In this document: in pieces, positions 1 through 6,892 of the stretch
Numbering within the stretch: the stretch's first letter is position 1
Layout of the letters: every line of letters starts with the position of its first letter
Assembly (NCBI GenBank): GCA_003585845.1
Contig: NQOP01000001.1
Coordinates: 313,085 to 322,409 of the forward strand
DNA from: Bifidobacteriaceae bacterium NR021
Lineage (GTDB): Bacteria; Actinomycetota; Actinomycetes; Actinomycetales; Bifidobacteriaceae
Length of the DNA stretch: 9,325 nt
Direction of reading: 5' to 3'
Program-made: the position numbers and the translations under genes
The notes under the pieces: generated by a model
Database searches by the model: none
What the model saw: the letters and a program-made list of their open reading frames with translations, nothing else
What the model was told of the DNA's origin: nothing

Positions 1-1
1 T

Positions 2-76
2 GTTATTCCAGATCGTGCACACAGTGCAGTACGTATTGCATACCAATGGGTGCAAACACTTAATCATGTCATATGA
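2..76 (+). CDS. C-terminal tail of an unidentified upstream gene (partial)
   Basis: Reading from base 2 gives 24 sense codons and a TGA stop at 74-76. The translation begins VIPDRAHSAVRIAYQ and ends LNHVI. It has a normal protein-like composition, while the other forward frame I read (from base 1) gives a cysteine-rich, unlikely peptide. The gene would enter from the left edge on the + strand and end 85 nt before alr. The tail is too short to assign to a family, and I do not recognise it. The call rests only on frame openness and composition, so it could be chance. Confidence 0.35.
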   Translation, partial: VIPDRAHSAVRIAYQWVQTLNHVI

Positions 77-152
77 AATGCGCATGTGTTCTTAAAAGCT
101 TATGGAGAGTATACAAAAGAGCATGTAGCATTAAAAGCATACTAAATCAGTT

Positions 153-158
153 AGGTGA
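153..158 (+). promoter_or_regulatory. Ribosome-binding site of alr
   Basis: AGGTGA matches the anti-Shine-Dalgarno core and ends 3 nt before ATG 162, with its AGG core 6 nt away. It supports the upstream ATG over the in-frame ATG at 213 (residue 18) as the alr start. Confidence 0.6.
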
Positions 159-161
159 GTT

Positions 162-1541
162 ATGAGTACAGATTTAAGTAATGCGGCAAGTAATAGTGCA
201 AGTAATGCAGCAATGTTAGAAGCAAACTATGCTCGCGCATTAAGTGCATACCCTGGGCAGGTAATCGTCGATTTGAAGGCGCTTCGAGACAATATGCGCA
301 CTTTGGTTGAGCGCGTTTCGCAAGATTTGCAGCCTGGTCAGAATGCGCCGGAAGTTATGGGAGTCGTAAAAGCAGACGGATACGGTCACGGTCTTATTCC
401 TAGTGCGCTAGCAGCATTAGCTGGAGGCGCTACTTGGCTTGGCACAGCTCAACCATACGAAGCGTTACGTTTGCGCGCAGCAGGTATTGATTCCAGCCGT
501 TGTCGTATTCTCACTTGGCTTACTAGCGCTCCAACTACAAGATTTGCAGATTTGATTACAGCAGATATTGATATTTCAGTAGGCTCTATCGACTCTCTTG
601 ATGCTGTAGCTCTTGCTGCACGTAATTTAGCAAAGCCTGCTCGCGTGCACGTAAAAGTTGATACTGGTTTTGGGCGAAACGGTTTCACTCCAGAAGGTTT
701 TAGTGCAGCTTTAGAAAAGTTAAAGCAGTATGCGAGCGAAGGCGTAATTGAGGTTATTGGTCAATGGAGCCACTTAGCTGTGGCGGATTCTCCTGACGTT
801 CCAGAATTTGTAGATGCAACCGACCGGCAAATCAAACAATTCCACGAGTTTACGAAACGCATGAGTGAAGCTGGTTTAGCGCCTAAAATCCGCCATTTAG
901 CAAATACTGCTGCAACGCTTAATCGTCCAGAAATTCGTTTTGAGCTTGTTCGACCAGGAATTGGTTTGTATGGATACGAGCCGGATCCTGCAATGGGGGA
1001 TTCTCAAACTTATGGATTGCAACCAGCTATGACGCTTCAAGCGCAACTTGGCACTGTAAAAGCTGTAGAAGAAGGTCATGGAATTTCCTACGGGCGCACG
1101 TATTTAACTCCAAATAATACGAGTACTGCTATTGTGCCTCTTGGTTATGCTGACGGAATTTTGCGATCTGCTTCCGGATTTGATATGCAAGGTGCGCGTC
1201 ATGTTGATAAGCAGGGTGGGCCAGTTAGAGTAGAAACCAATGAAGGTGCGCGAATTTTGAACGTTTCAGGGCGAGTTTGCATGGATCAGTTCATAGTTGA
1301 TTTAAAAGGTGATGCTGCAGAGTTATGCGTCCGAGAAGGCGATACTGTAACGCTTTTTGGACCTGGAAGAGGCGTGGAATTTGCTGAGCCTACTGCAGAC
1401 GATTGGGCAGAAGCTGCAGGAACAATCAGCTACGAAATCATGACTGGAATTGGGCCTCGCGTGCCGCGTCTTTACCGTAACGCTTACGAAGTGCTATCTT
1501 CTAGCGATATTGCAAAATTGGATGCAAAAAGTCTTATATAG
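162..1541 (+). CDS. alr: Alanine racemase (PLP-dependent, biosynthetic)
   Basis: Interconverts L- and D-alanine in the cytoplasm, supplying D-Ala for the peptidoglycan stem peptide. The 459-residue protein shows the fold-type III alanine racemase pattern. The PLP-binding lysine is K70 in VVKADGYGHG (68-77). GFGRNGF places the conserved arginine at R172, RHLANTA places H245 and N248, and LVRPGIGLYG spans 262-271. The second catalytic base is Y310 in GISYGRTY, followed by VCMDQ (372-376) and a C-terminal SYEIMTGIGPRVPR. All key residues are present, so it should be active. The first ~28 residues (S, N and A rich, from an imperfect AGTAATG repeat at 177-211) precede the barrel domain and make the protein longer than the usual ~360-390. 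If translation began at M18 much of this would vanish, but the ribosome site favours 162. dgt follows 64 nt downstream on the same strand, suggesting an operon. Confidence 0.96.
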   Translation: MSTDLSNAASNSASNAAMLEANYARALSAYPGQVIVDLKALRDNMRTLVERVSQDLQPGQNAPEVMGVVKADGYGHGLIPSALAALAGGATWLGTAQPYEALRLRAAGIDSSRCRILTWLTSAPTTRFADLITADIDISVGSIDSLDAVALAARNLAKPARVHVKVDTGFGRNGFTPEGFSAALEKLKQYASEGVIEVIGQWSHLAVADSPDVPEFVDATDRQIKQFHEFTKRMSEAGLAPKIRHLANTAATLNRPEIRFELVRPGIGLYGYEPDPAMGDSQTYGLQPAMTLQAQLGTVKAVEEGHGISYGRTYLTPNNTSTAIVPLGYADGILRSASGFDMQGARHVDKQGGPVRVETNEGARILNVSGRVCMDQFIVDLKGDAAELCVREGDTVTLFGPGRGVEFAEPTADDWAEAAGTISYEIMTGIGPRVPRLYRNAYEVLSSSDIAKLDAKSLI

Positions 1542-1594
1542 CTTGTTGCTGCTTGATTTTTAGAAGGTTAGTAATAGCCTTAATTGCAAATAAA

Positions 1595-1601
1595 AGAGGT
1601 G
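1595..1601 (+). promoter_or_regulatory. Ribosome-binding site of dgt
   Basis: AGAGGTG lies 4 nt before ATG 1606 and fixes that start. No other in-frame start fits better. Confidence 0.6.
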
Positions 1602-1605
1602 TTGT

Positions 1606-2889
1606 ATGTGCGACGAAGTAATTGCATCAGATAATGAGGTCGTTGGCGAATACGATTTGCACGACACTGAGCGTTGGGCGAGTGAGCCTCATCACACTCG
1701 TGCGAGAACGCCTTTTGAGAGAGATCGCGCGCGAATCATACACTCATCTGCGCTTCGTCGATTGGGTGCAAAAAGCCAGGTTTTAGTTGCGGGTTCGGAT
1801 GATTTTGCTCGAACTCGCTTGACACATACTTTGGAAGTTGCGCAAATTGGTAGGCAAATTGCAGCAATGCTTGGATGCGATCCGGATGTTGTTGATTGCG
1901 CTTGCTTATCGCACGACTTAGGGCACCCACCATTTGGCCATAACGGGGAACGCGCGCTCGCAGAATTAGCGAAAAATATTGGTGGATTTGAAGGGAATGC
2001 ACAAACTCTTCGCTTACTTACGCGCTTGGAGCCGAAAGTTTTTCGCGAAAACGGTAGAAGTGCAGGAGTAAATCTTACGCGCGCAGCATTAGATGCTGCA
2101 GTGAAGTATCCGTGGGGATTAGAAGAAGCAAAAGCGCACGATAAAGGCGAGCGTGATTTGAAATTCTGTGTGTATCCGGATGATCGTGACGTATTTGAAT
2201 GGCTGAAAATTGGTGCTCCACGCGAAGCAAAACCAATGGAATGTCAAATAATGGATCTTTCAGACGACATTGCTTACAGTGTGCACGATATTGAGGATGC
2301 GATTGTAACTGGTGCTTTTAATCCTGCTTTAGTTGCGGATTCAAAAGTTGTAGATGAAGTTATTGAAGAAACCCATGCATGGTATGGTGAACGTTGGGAT
2401 GTAGATAAACTTTTGGATGCTTTGAAACGTTTGCGCTCGCTTCACATGTTTCCTAATTCTTTCGACGGTTCTCGTCGAGCGCTAGCGCAGTTGAAAAATA
2501 TTACTAGTGCTCTTATTGGTCGTTTTGCAAGTTCTGTTGAGCACGCTACGCGTGAGCGTTATGGCAACGGTCCGCTTGTTCGCTACCGCGCAAACCTTGT
2601 GATTCCGGAAAATACTTCCTACGAAATTGTGATGCTGAAAAGCTTAGCTGTGCACTTTATAATCGCTCCTCGCGAGCGTGAGGTTTATAAGCGCGAACAG
2701 AAAATTTTGACAGATTTAGTAGAAGTATTTATGAGCAAGTCGCCGCGCTCGCACGATGCAATGGAGGAAGTATTCGTGGGAGATTGGAACGAGTGTACTA
2801 ACGACGATGAGCGTCTTCGTGTTGCAATCGACCAGGTGGCAAGTCTTACAGACGGTTCTGCTACAACTCTTCACGCGGCTTTGTGCTAG
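1606..2889 (+). CDS. dgt: Deoxyguanosinetriphosphate triphosphohydrolase-like protein (HD superfamily)
   Basis: Predicted cytoplasmic dNTP triphosphohydrolase that cleaves dGTP or other dNTPs to the deoxynucleoside and tripolyphosphate, controlling the dNTP pool. The 427-residue protein has the family's N-terminal FERDRARIIHSSALRRLGAK block (37-56) and the HD metal site: H74 in THTLEV, H103-D104 in LSHDLGHPPFGHNGE, and D220/D221 in MDLSDDIAYSVHD. Length and motif order fit the shorter dGTPase-like proteins of actinobacteria rather than the ~505-residue E. coli enzyme, so true substrate preference cannot be read from sequence. It follows alr by 64 nt. In M. tuberculosis the homologue sits directly beside dnaG; here about 4.1 kb with two membrane-protein genes separates them. 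The stop codon lies inside a 13-bp tandem repeat. Confidence 0.93.
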   Translation: MCDEVIASDNEVVGEYDLHDTERWASEPHHTRARTPFERDRARIIHSSALRRLGAKSQVLVAGSDDFARTRLTHTLEVAQIGRQIAAMLGCDPDVVDCACLSHDLGHPPFGHNGERALAELAKNIGGFEGNAQTLRLLTRLEPKVFRENGRSAGVNLTRAALDAAVKYPWGLEEAKAHDKGERDLKFCVYPDDRDVFEWLKIGAPREAKPMECQIMDLSDDIAYSVHDIEDAIVTGAFNPALVADSKVVDEVIEETHAWYGERWDVDKLLDALKRLRSLHMFPNSFDGSRRALAQLKNITSALIGRFASSVEHATRERYGNGPLVRYRANLVIPENTSYEIVMLKSLAVHFIIAPREREVYKREQKILTDLVEVFMSKSPRSHDAMEEVFVGDWNECTNDDERLRVAIDQVASLTDGSATTLHAALC

Positions 2890-2910
2890 GTGCTTTTGCT
2901 AAGTGCTTTT
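2885..2910. repeat. 13-bp tandem direct repeat spanning the dgt stop codon
   Basis: GCTAGGTGCTTTT (2885-2897) is followed directly by GCTAAGTGCTTTT (2898-2910), differing at one base. The first copy carries the dgt stop TAG at 2887-2889; the second carries TAA at the equivalent position but is out of the dgt frame (13 bp). It looks like a small local duplication. It is not an inverted repeat, so it is not an intrinsic terminator despite the T-tracts. Confidence 0.8.
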
Positions 2911-2959
2911 TCTGGGTGAGTTGTGAGTGTAGATTTGTTGTAAAGACTAAATTTTGCGA

Positions 2960-2965
2960 AGAAGG
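2960..2965 (+). promoter_or_regulatory. Ribosome-binding site that fixes the start of the first PASTA protein
   Basis: AGAAGG ends 6 nt before ATG 2972. The longer reading frame opens at TTG 2954, but that codon lies upstream of this site and adds only six Arg/Leu-rich residues absent from the paralogue, which also starts MFC. ATG 2972 is therefore the better start. Confidence 0.7.
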
Positions 2966-2971
2966 TTGAGA

Positions 2972-4732
2972 ATGTTTTGTGCAAATTGTGGGAATAATAT
3001 TGTTCCTGGAGAAAAATTCTGTGGTAACTGTGGGGCTTCTGTTTCATACGGGAATAACGTTGAACAATCTCAGCCTACTGGAGTGATGCAGACTACTGGA
3101 GTGATGCAGCCTGGAATTCAAATAGCTCAGCCTGAATATGCAACTCCGCTTATAAAAAATCGCAAGCTAATTATTATAAGCGCATGCGTTATAGCGTCGG
3201 TTGCAATTATTGCTGCAGCAATCTTCTTCTTTACTTCTCCGCATTTTCATAAAGCATCGCCAACTGATCGCATAGTCGTACCTAAAGCGAAAACCTCACA
3301 ATCTGCGCAAGATGTTGTACGTGAACTGCAAGAAAAAGGTGTCGAAACTCACGTAATAAAAGATTTCGGAGGAAGTAAACCAGGTAATTTTGCGCGATAT
3401 CAAAACGTAAAACCTGGGCAAGTTATTCACGGGGATCGCGTTGTAACGGTTGTTGAATCCAAGGGACCTGGCGTGCCAGAAAAGGGAGTAATAGGAAAAA
3501 CTGTTGAAGAAGCAGCGCCGCTATTAAAATCAATGGGAGTTCCAGTAAAAGTTTACAAAGTAGCCTCACTTCATCCTGGAAAAATTGCTGCAACTAATCC
3601 AATGCCAGGCGAGCCTTTAGATGAAAATAAAGAAATCTTCATAGGCGTTGGAGAAGAAGATAAATATCCTGACAGCGGCAGGTCTGTTCCTGTTGAATTA
3701 TTCGATAAAGATAAAGACGAAGCGTACAAAATGATGTCTGATGAAGGATTCAAAGTTAGACTCGTACCAAAGTATTCATCTCGAAAACACTTAGGCAAAA
3801 TTGTTGGGTCTAATCCTGGATTAGGGCAATCACATAGGGGAGATTCCGACATAACGCTTTATTATGGCGCTGATGCTTCTGAAACTAAGAAAATGTTTAC
3901 TTCAAAAAAGTACTATAGCGAAAATCTCACTACAGTTGAAGTATCAACACTTACACCGTTTGTTGGAAAATGGTGCACTAAATCGGGAGATTGCTTAGAG
4001 TTTGAACCTGGAAGTAGCATGGACCGCGACGATCCAGAACAAAATAGTTCACTACGTCTTCATGGGCCACATGCTATGGATGATTTAGTTAACGACGATA
4101 AGACACAGTATTATCACAGTTTTGGAATGTGGCAGTTTACTCAAAACCTCGTAGGAAGCGCAATCAAAGTTTACGACGGTGAAAAACATAATTCACTTCC
4201 TATGCAAAATACGTTGCTATTTGGTGACACGGGAATGGTTGATATATTCCGCGATGGCGGTGATCCTTATTGCGGCAATGAAATATACACTTCGCCTGCA
4301 GGACCTTGCATTAACGGAAAATTTGTTTCGTATGAAGATTTAGATAAGAATCCTCTTTATTCAAGTTACAAAAATAATTACGAGAAAATTCCTGGAGCAA
4401 ATAAGGGCATAACGTATAAGATGCGCGCGTATTTTGTGCTTGTTCCAGTTAACGCAAAGCTCGACGAACTAGAAGCAAGCGGATTCTTTAAGGGCAAAGG
4501 AAAGACTAAACCGGATATGGATCGTCCGTTTATTTTGCGCAGAGATCCTAAATATTACAGTAAATCAGAGCTAACAGTTGAGGCAAAAGATGGAGATGTG
4601 AGACATAATCCATTTGTCCCAACTGAATTTAATAAGCCTGTACCTTTTGCTCCAGCTCCGGATGACTCAAACGTTTACTACCTAGTTGAGAAGCCGTTTG
4701 ATTGGTGGTTCCTTAAAGATAGGGAATTGTAA
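2972..4732 (+). CDS. Zinc-ribbon / single-TM / triple PASTA-like repeat membrane protein, paralogue 1
   Basis: This 586-residue protein is of unknown function. In order: a zinc ribbon with C3, C6, C17 and C20 (CANCG...CGNCG); a short linker (23-60) holding two TGVMQ units; basic KNRK (62-65), then one membrane helix at about 66-88; three PASTA-like repeats at about 101-167, 168-230 and 239-301, the second clearest (GKTVEEAAPLLKSMG, then PGKIAATNPMPG); and a ~285-residue C-terminal domain with C335, C341, C434 and C446. By the positive-inside rule the ribbon is cytoplasmic and the rest outside. PASTA domains of Ser/Thr kinases and PBPs bind or sense peptidoglycan, but no kinase or transpeptidase domain is present. 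The related gene at 4902-6758 shares the whole architecture. The C-terminal VPFAPAPDDSN block recurs exactly in the paralogue. No clear promoter is visible in the 82 nt after dgt, so read-through from alr-dgt is possible. Confidence 0.85.
   Translation: MFCANCGNNIVPGEKFCGNCGASVSYGNNVEQSQPTGVMQTTGVMQPGIQIAQPEYATPLIKNRKLIIISACVIASVAIIAAAIFFFTSPHFHKASPTDRIVVPKAKTSQSAQDVVRELQEKGVETHVIKDFGGSKPGNFARYQNVKPGQVIHGDRVVTVVESKGPGVPEKGVIGKTVEEAAPLLKSMGVPVKVYKVASLHPGKIAATNPMPGEPLDENKEIFIGVGEEDKYPDSGRSVPVELFDKDKDEAYKMMSDEGFKVRLVPKYSSRKHLGKIVGSNPGLGQSHRGDSDITLYYGADASETKKMFTSKKYYSENLTTVEVSTLTPFVGKWCTKSGDCLEFEPGSSMDRDDPEQNSSLRLHGPHAMDDLVNDDKTQYYHSFGMWQFTQNLVGSAIKVYDGEKHNSLPMQNTLLFGDTGMVDIFRDGGDPYCGNEIYTSPAGPCINGKFVSYEDLDKNPLYSSYKNNYEKIPGANKGITYKMRAYFVLVPVNAKLDELEASGFFKGKGKTKPDMDRPFILRRDPKYYSKSELTVEAKDGDVRHNPFVPTEFNKPVPFAPAPDDSNVYYLVEKPFDWWFLKDREL
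3074..3109. repeat. 18-bp tandem repeat in the linker of paralogue 1
   Basis: Two adjacent 18-nt units (3074-3091 and 3092-3109) differ only at their first base and encode two copies of a six-residue unit containing TGVMQ. The 6-codon period keeps frame and matches the period seen in the paralogue's linker. Copy number could vary by slippage without disrupting the protein. Confidence 0.8.
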
Positions 4733-4735
4733 AGT

Positions 4736-4820
4736 AGCGGAAGATTTCGGAAGATGCGGCTTGCGCAATTATTTGCGATTTGTGCATCTTCCGCTGATTT
4801 CGTCTCGTGTTTTGTTTATT
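4736..4820 (+). terminator. Probable intrinsic terminator of paralogue 1
   Basis: CGGAAGATGC (4748-4757) pairs perfectly with GCATCTTCCG (4784-4793). Inside lies a second hairpin, CGCAA (4764-4768) with TTGCG (4773-4777) around a 4-nt loop. T-rich sequence follows (4797-4820). A near-copy of the left arm, AGCGGAAGAT (4736-4745), can instead pair with ATCTTCCGCT (4786-4795), so two alternative stems share one right arm. The T-tract is interrupted and does not abut the stem, which lowers confidence in termination strength. Confidence 0.6.
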
Positions 4821-4846
4821 TCACCAAGTGATTATGTATTTTCGAC
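4818..4846. repeat. 29-bp direct repeat, copy A
   Basis: This copy begins ATTTCACCAAGTGATTATG and ends TTTTCGAC. It matches 6864-6892 at 28 of 29 positions (A at 4838 versus G at 6884) in the same orientation, 2046 bp apart. Identity stops sharply at both ends. It lies between the terminator of paralogue 1 and the terminator of paralogue 2. It contains the small inverted repeat TCAC-CAA-GTGA. Confidence 0.95.
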
Positions 4847-4857
4847 ATAATTTGTAT

Positions 4858-4903
4858 AAAAGCGTGCTAATACCAAGTAAAGTAGATAAAACAAGCACGT
4901 TTT
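4858..4903 (-). terminator. Bidirectional-looking intrinsic terminator overlapping the stop of paralogue 2
   Basis: AAAAGCGTGCT (4858-4868) and AGCACGTTTT (4894-4903) form a stem of six GC-rich pairs plus four A-T pairs, with one bulged G and a 25-nt loop. On the minus strand the right arm is followed by TTTTATAC, a good U-tract; on the + strand it ends in TTTTAC. The + side overlaps the minus-strand stop codon (4902-4904). It suits termination of the convergent genes from either side, best for the minus-strand one. Confidence 0.65.
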
Positions 4904-6758
4904 ACAACGATTCGCTAGGGGAATCGTCCCAGTCGAAAGGTTCTTCCACAAGATAATACGCGTTCGAATCGTCCGGTGCTGGTGCGAACGGAACTGCGCG
5001 ACTACTCTCTGTAGGCACAAAAGGATTAACCCAAGCACTTCCCGGTTTCTGGTTCCTGCGCGTTTCTTTGTATAGCTTGGGATCTCTGCGCAAAATAAAC
5101 GGACGCTTTAAATCCGGCTTGTGTGTAGGCTTTCCAACAAAATATCCACTATTTACAAGCTTGTCGAACTTCGCTCCAACTGGCACGATTACCATAAAAT
5201 CTCGCATAGTGTAGTAGTAGCCTAGGTCGTAGCCTGGTTCATTATGAATTCTGTCATATTCTTCTGGATTGTTATCTGGAAACTGAACATATTTTCCGTT
5301 CACACACGTGAATCCAGCACCCCAAATAAAAGCATCCTCACCGCCGCATTCTATAACTCCTCCACCAGAATACAGTTCAACAGCACCAGTATCGCCAGAA
5401 ATAAGATGGTTCCTCATAACCTCACTATATGGAAGATTCTTATCAAATATAGCGCGATCAGTTGGATCTTGGCCTCCTGAATTCAGTTCAAGAACACCTT
5501 TCGTATTTATATAACCTCTGTTGTCTTCATCAGGTATTCTACCGTTTTTATCTGCAATATCTGTAGGTATAAGTTCTGTAATACTTTTTTCGTCGCTTTC
5601 CCACTTTTTCTCATTTTTATAAAGACGAGGAATAAGAGTTATACATTTACCACTCTTTGTGCACCATTTGCCTATAAAAGAACCAGCTCGGGTTACAAGA
5701 TAAGCCGTTTTATCGTTATAATCCGTTGGTTCAGTTACAACATCCCTAGTTTTGGATGCGTCAACACCATAGTAAAGCGTTACGGCTTTAGGCTTGCCTT
5801 TAGTTCCCAAAGCTGGGTAAGCGCCAACAATTTTGCCGAAATATTTTGGCGACGAGAACTTCGGGCGAAGGTTAACTACGAAAGGCTTAGAAGATAGCAT
5901 GTCCTTGGCTTTGTCTTTATCTAATCCAAACAAATCAACTGGCACGCCATCGCGTTTTTCGCCGATAGCAACATGAATCACGCCGTCTTTACCAACAGCG
6001 TTTCCAGGCATCGGGCTAGACGCAACGATCTTGCCGGCTGCGGCATCTGTGGAAGGAACATGATGCAACTTTACTGGAACACCCATCGACTTCACGATTT
6101 TTTTGGCTTCGTCTAAACTTGCGCCAACAACGCCTTTCGCAGGAACACCAGGACCTTTAGATCTTAAAATCTTCACAACCGTGCTAGTAGACTTGTGCGA
6201 ACCTGGCTTAACATTCATATATCGTAGGAAACTTCCCTGTTTCTCAGAACTAAACTCGTCTATAACTTTCGTGCGGAAACCGTTATTTTCCAGGGTTTTT
6301 GCAATATTATCCGCATTGTCTCCAACTTTTGCTTTGGGAATTACTCCTGGATTTGAATTTAATCCTATAGAAGTTAAAGAAATATTTTTGGTGAAATACC
6401 AAACTGTTCCAGCTAACACAAGCACTACTGACAGCACGATGCTAGTAATGATGATTGCAATTTTTTTGCTACGCTTATTTGGTTTATTGTTAGTTTTTTG
6501 ATTTTCAAAAGTTTTATTTTGTTGGGGTAGAGGTAATTGCGAAGATTGTTGTGATTGTTGTTTAGTTTGGGTTGGCTGGGTTGGTATGGTTTGTTGAGCT
6601 GGTATGGTCTGTTGGGTTGGTTGAGTTGACTGAGTTTGCTGAGTCGACTGCGTTTTCTGAGCTTGTTGAGTATATGTATAACTTTCAACAGGGCTTCCGC
6701 ACAAATTGCAGAACTTGTCTCCTGCATTAATTTTGCTTCCGCAATTCTCGCAAAACAT
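4902..6758 (-). CDS. Zinc-ribbon / single-TM / triple PASTA-like repeat membrane protein, paralogue 2
   Basis: A 618-residue protein of unknown function with the same plan as the gene at 2972-4732. It has a zinc ribbon C3, C6, C17, C20 (CENCG...CNLCG); a long Q/T/P-rich linker (about 30-92); basic KRSKK (95-99); a membrane helix at about 100-122; three PASTA-like repeats at about 136-204, 205-267 and 271-333; and a C-terminal domain with C366, C372, C471 and C485. These cysteines align with the four in the paralogue, suggesting conserved disulfides outside the cell. Near the end, 27 of 33 residues match the paralogue (NPFVPTE to PFDW), but codons differ widely, so the duplication is old or the copies arrived separately. 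Start ATG 6758 has a ribosome site 5 nt upstream. It converges on paralogue 1, diverges from dnaG, and is bracketed by 29-bp direct repeats. The loss of the kinase seen in PknB-type PASTA proteins makes a sensor, scaffold or wall-binding role possible, but this is inference. Confidence 0.87.
   Translation of the reverse strand: MFCENCGSKINAGDKFCNLCGSPVESYTYTQQAQKTQSTQQTQSTQPTQQTIPAQQTIPTQPTQTKQQSQQSSQLPLPQQNKTFENQKTNNKPNKRSKKIAIIITSIVLSVVLVLAGTVWYFTKNISLTSIGLNSNPGVIPKAKVGDNADNIAKTLENNGFRTKVIDEFSSEKQGSFLRYMNVKPGSHKSTSTVVKILRSKGPGVPAKGVVGASLDEAKKIVKSMGVPVKLHHVPSTDAAAGKIVASSPMPGNAVGKDGVIHVAIGEKRDGVPVDLFGLDKDKAKDMLSSKPFVVNLRPKFSSPKYFGKIVGAYPALGTKGKPKAVTLYYGVDASKTRDVVTEPTDYNDKTAYLVTRAGSFIGKWCTKSGKCITLIPRLYKNEKKWESDEKSITELIPTDIADKNGRIPDEDNRGYINTKGVLELNSGGQDPTDRAIFDKNLPYSEVMRNHLISGDTGAVELYSGGGVIECGGEDAFIWGAGFTCVNGKYVQFPDNNPEEYDRIHNEPGYDLGYYYTMRDFMVIVPVGAKFDKLVNSGYFVGKPTHKPDLKRPFILRRDPKLYKETRRNQKPGSAWVNPFVPTESSRAVPFAPAPDDSNAYYLVEEPFDWDDSPSESL
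6519..6671 (-). repeat. Degenerate 18-nt tandem repeats encoding the Q/T/P linker of paralogue 2
   Basis: On the + strand, adjacent 18-nt units 6582-6599 and 6600-6617 differ at three positions. A second degenerate series runs 6623-6640, 6641-6658 and 6659-6676. They encode residues about 30-80 (AQQTIP and TQSTQQ type units). The linker is much longer than in paralogue 1. The whole tract is low in complexity and is a likely site of length variation between strains. Confidence 0.75.
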
Positions 6759-6763
6759 ACTAT

Positions 6764-6770
6764 CCCTCTT
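6764..6770 (-). promoter_or_regulatory. Ribosome-binding site of paralogue 2
   Basis: On the minus strand AAGAGGG ends 5 nt before ATG 6758, which supports that start. Confidence 0.65.
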
Positions 6771-6863
6771 ACAATCTTTCTAAAATCTCTATTTTTCCGG
6801 ATAATAAACACCTACTTGTATATTACATCCGTATTAAATAATTTGTAGTCAATATAGAAGTCG

Positions 6864-6892
6864 ATTTCACCAAGTGATTATGTGTTTTCGAC
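6864..6892. repeat. 29-bp direct repeat, copy B
   Basis: This is the second copy of the repeat at 4818-4846, with one difference (G at 6884). It lies 105 nt upstream of the paralogue 2 start and 75 nt upstream of the preferred dnaG start. Together the copies bracket paralogue 2 with its own promoter region and terminator, giving a 2046-bp repeat-to-repeat unit. Confidence 0.95.

Noticed and set aside
87..115. Possible promoter of alr with -10-like TATACA at 110-115
   Set aside because: The -10 matches at 4/6, but no acceptable -35 lies 16-18 nt upstream. Such AT-rich hexamers are frequent here, so I did not list it as a feature.
1564..1581. Short hairpin AAGGTTA/TAGCCTT with a GTAA loop between alr and dgt
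   Set aside because: Seven pairs including a G-U wobble, low GC and no T-tract afterwards. It is too weak for a terminator and does not argue against an alr-dgt operon.
4818..4846. Direct repeat as a dif/Xer recombination site
   Set aside because: The minus strand has a CACATAA half-arm, but a 6-8 nt centre followed by a recognisable second arm cannot be placed, so I did not call it an attachment site.
6103..6501. 132-codon + strand open frame inside paralogue 2
   Set aside because: It lies antisense to the PASTA repeats and membrane segment; its hydrophobic end is the complement of the TM-coding sequence. Paralogue 2 is clearly the real gene.
2972..6758. The inverted paralogue pair as a composite transposon or toxin-antitoxin module
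   Set aside because: No transposase, terminal inverted repeats or small partner genes are visible. Both genes are large membrane proteins of the same family.
6425..6811. 128-codon minus-strand open frame overlapping the start of paralogue 2
   Set aside because: It is a shadow of the low-complexity linker in another frame: basic, repeat-derived composition, no domain and no independent ribosome site.
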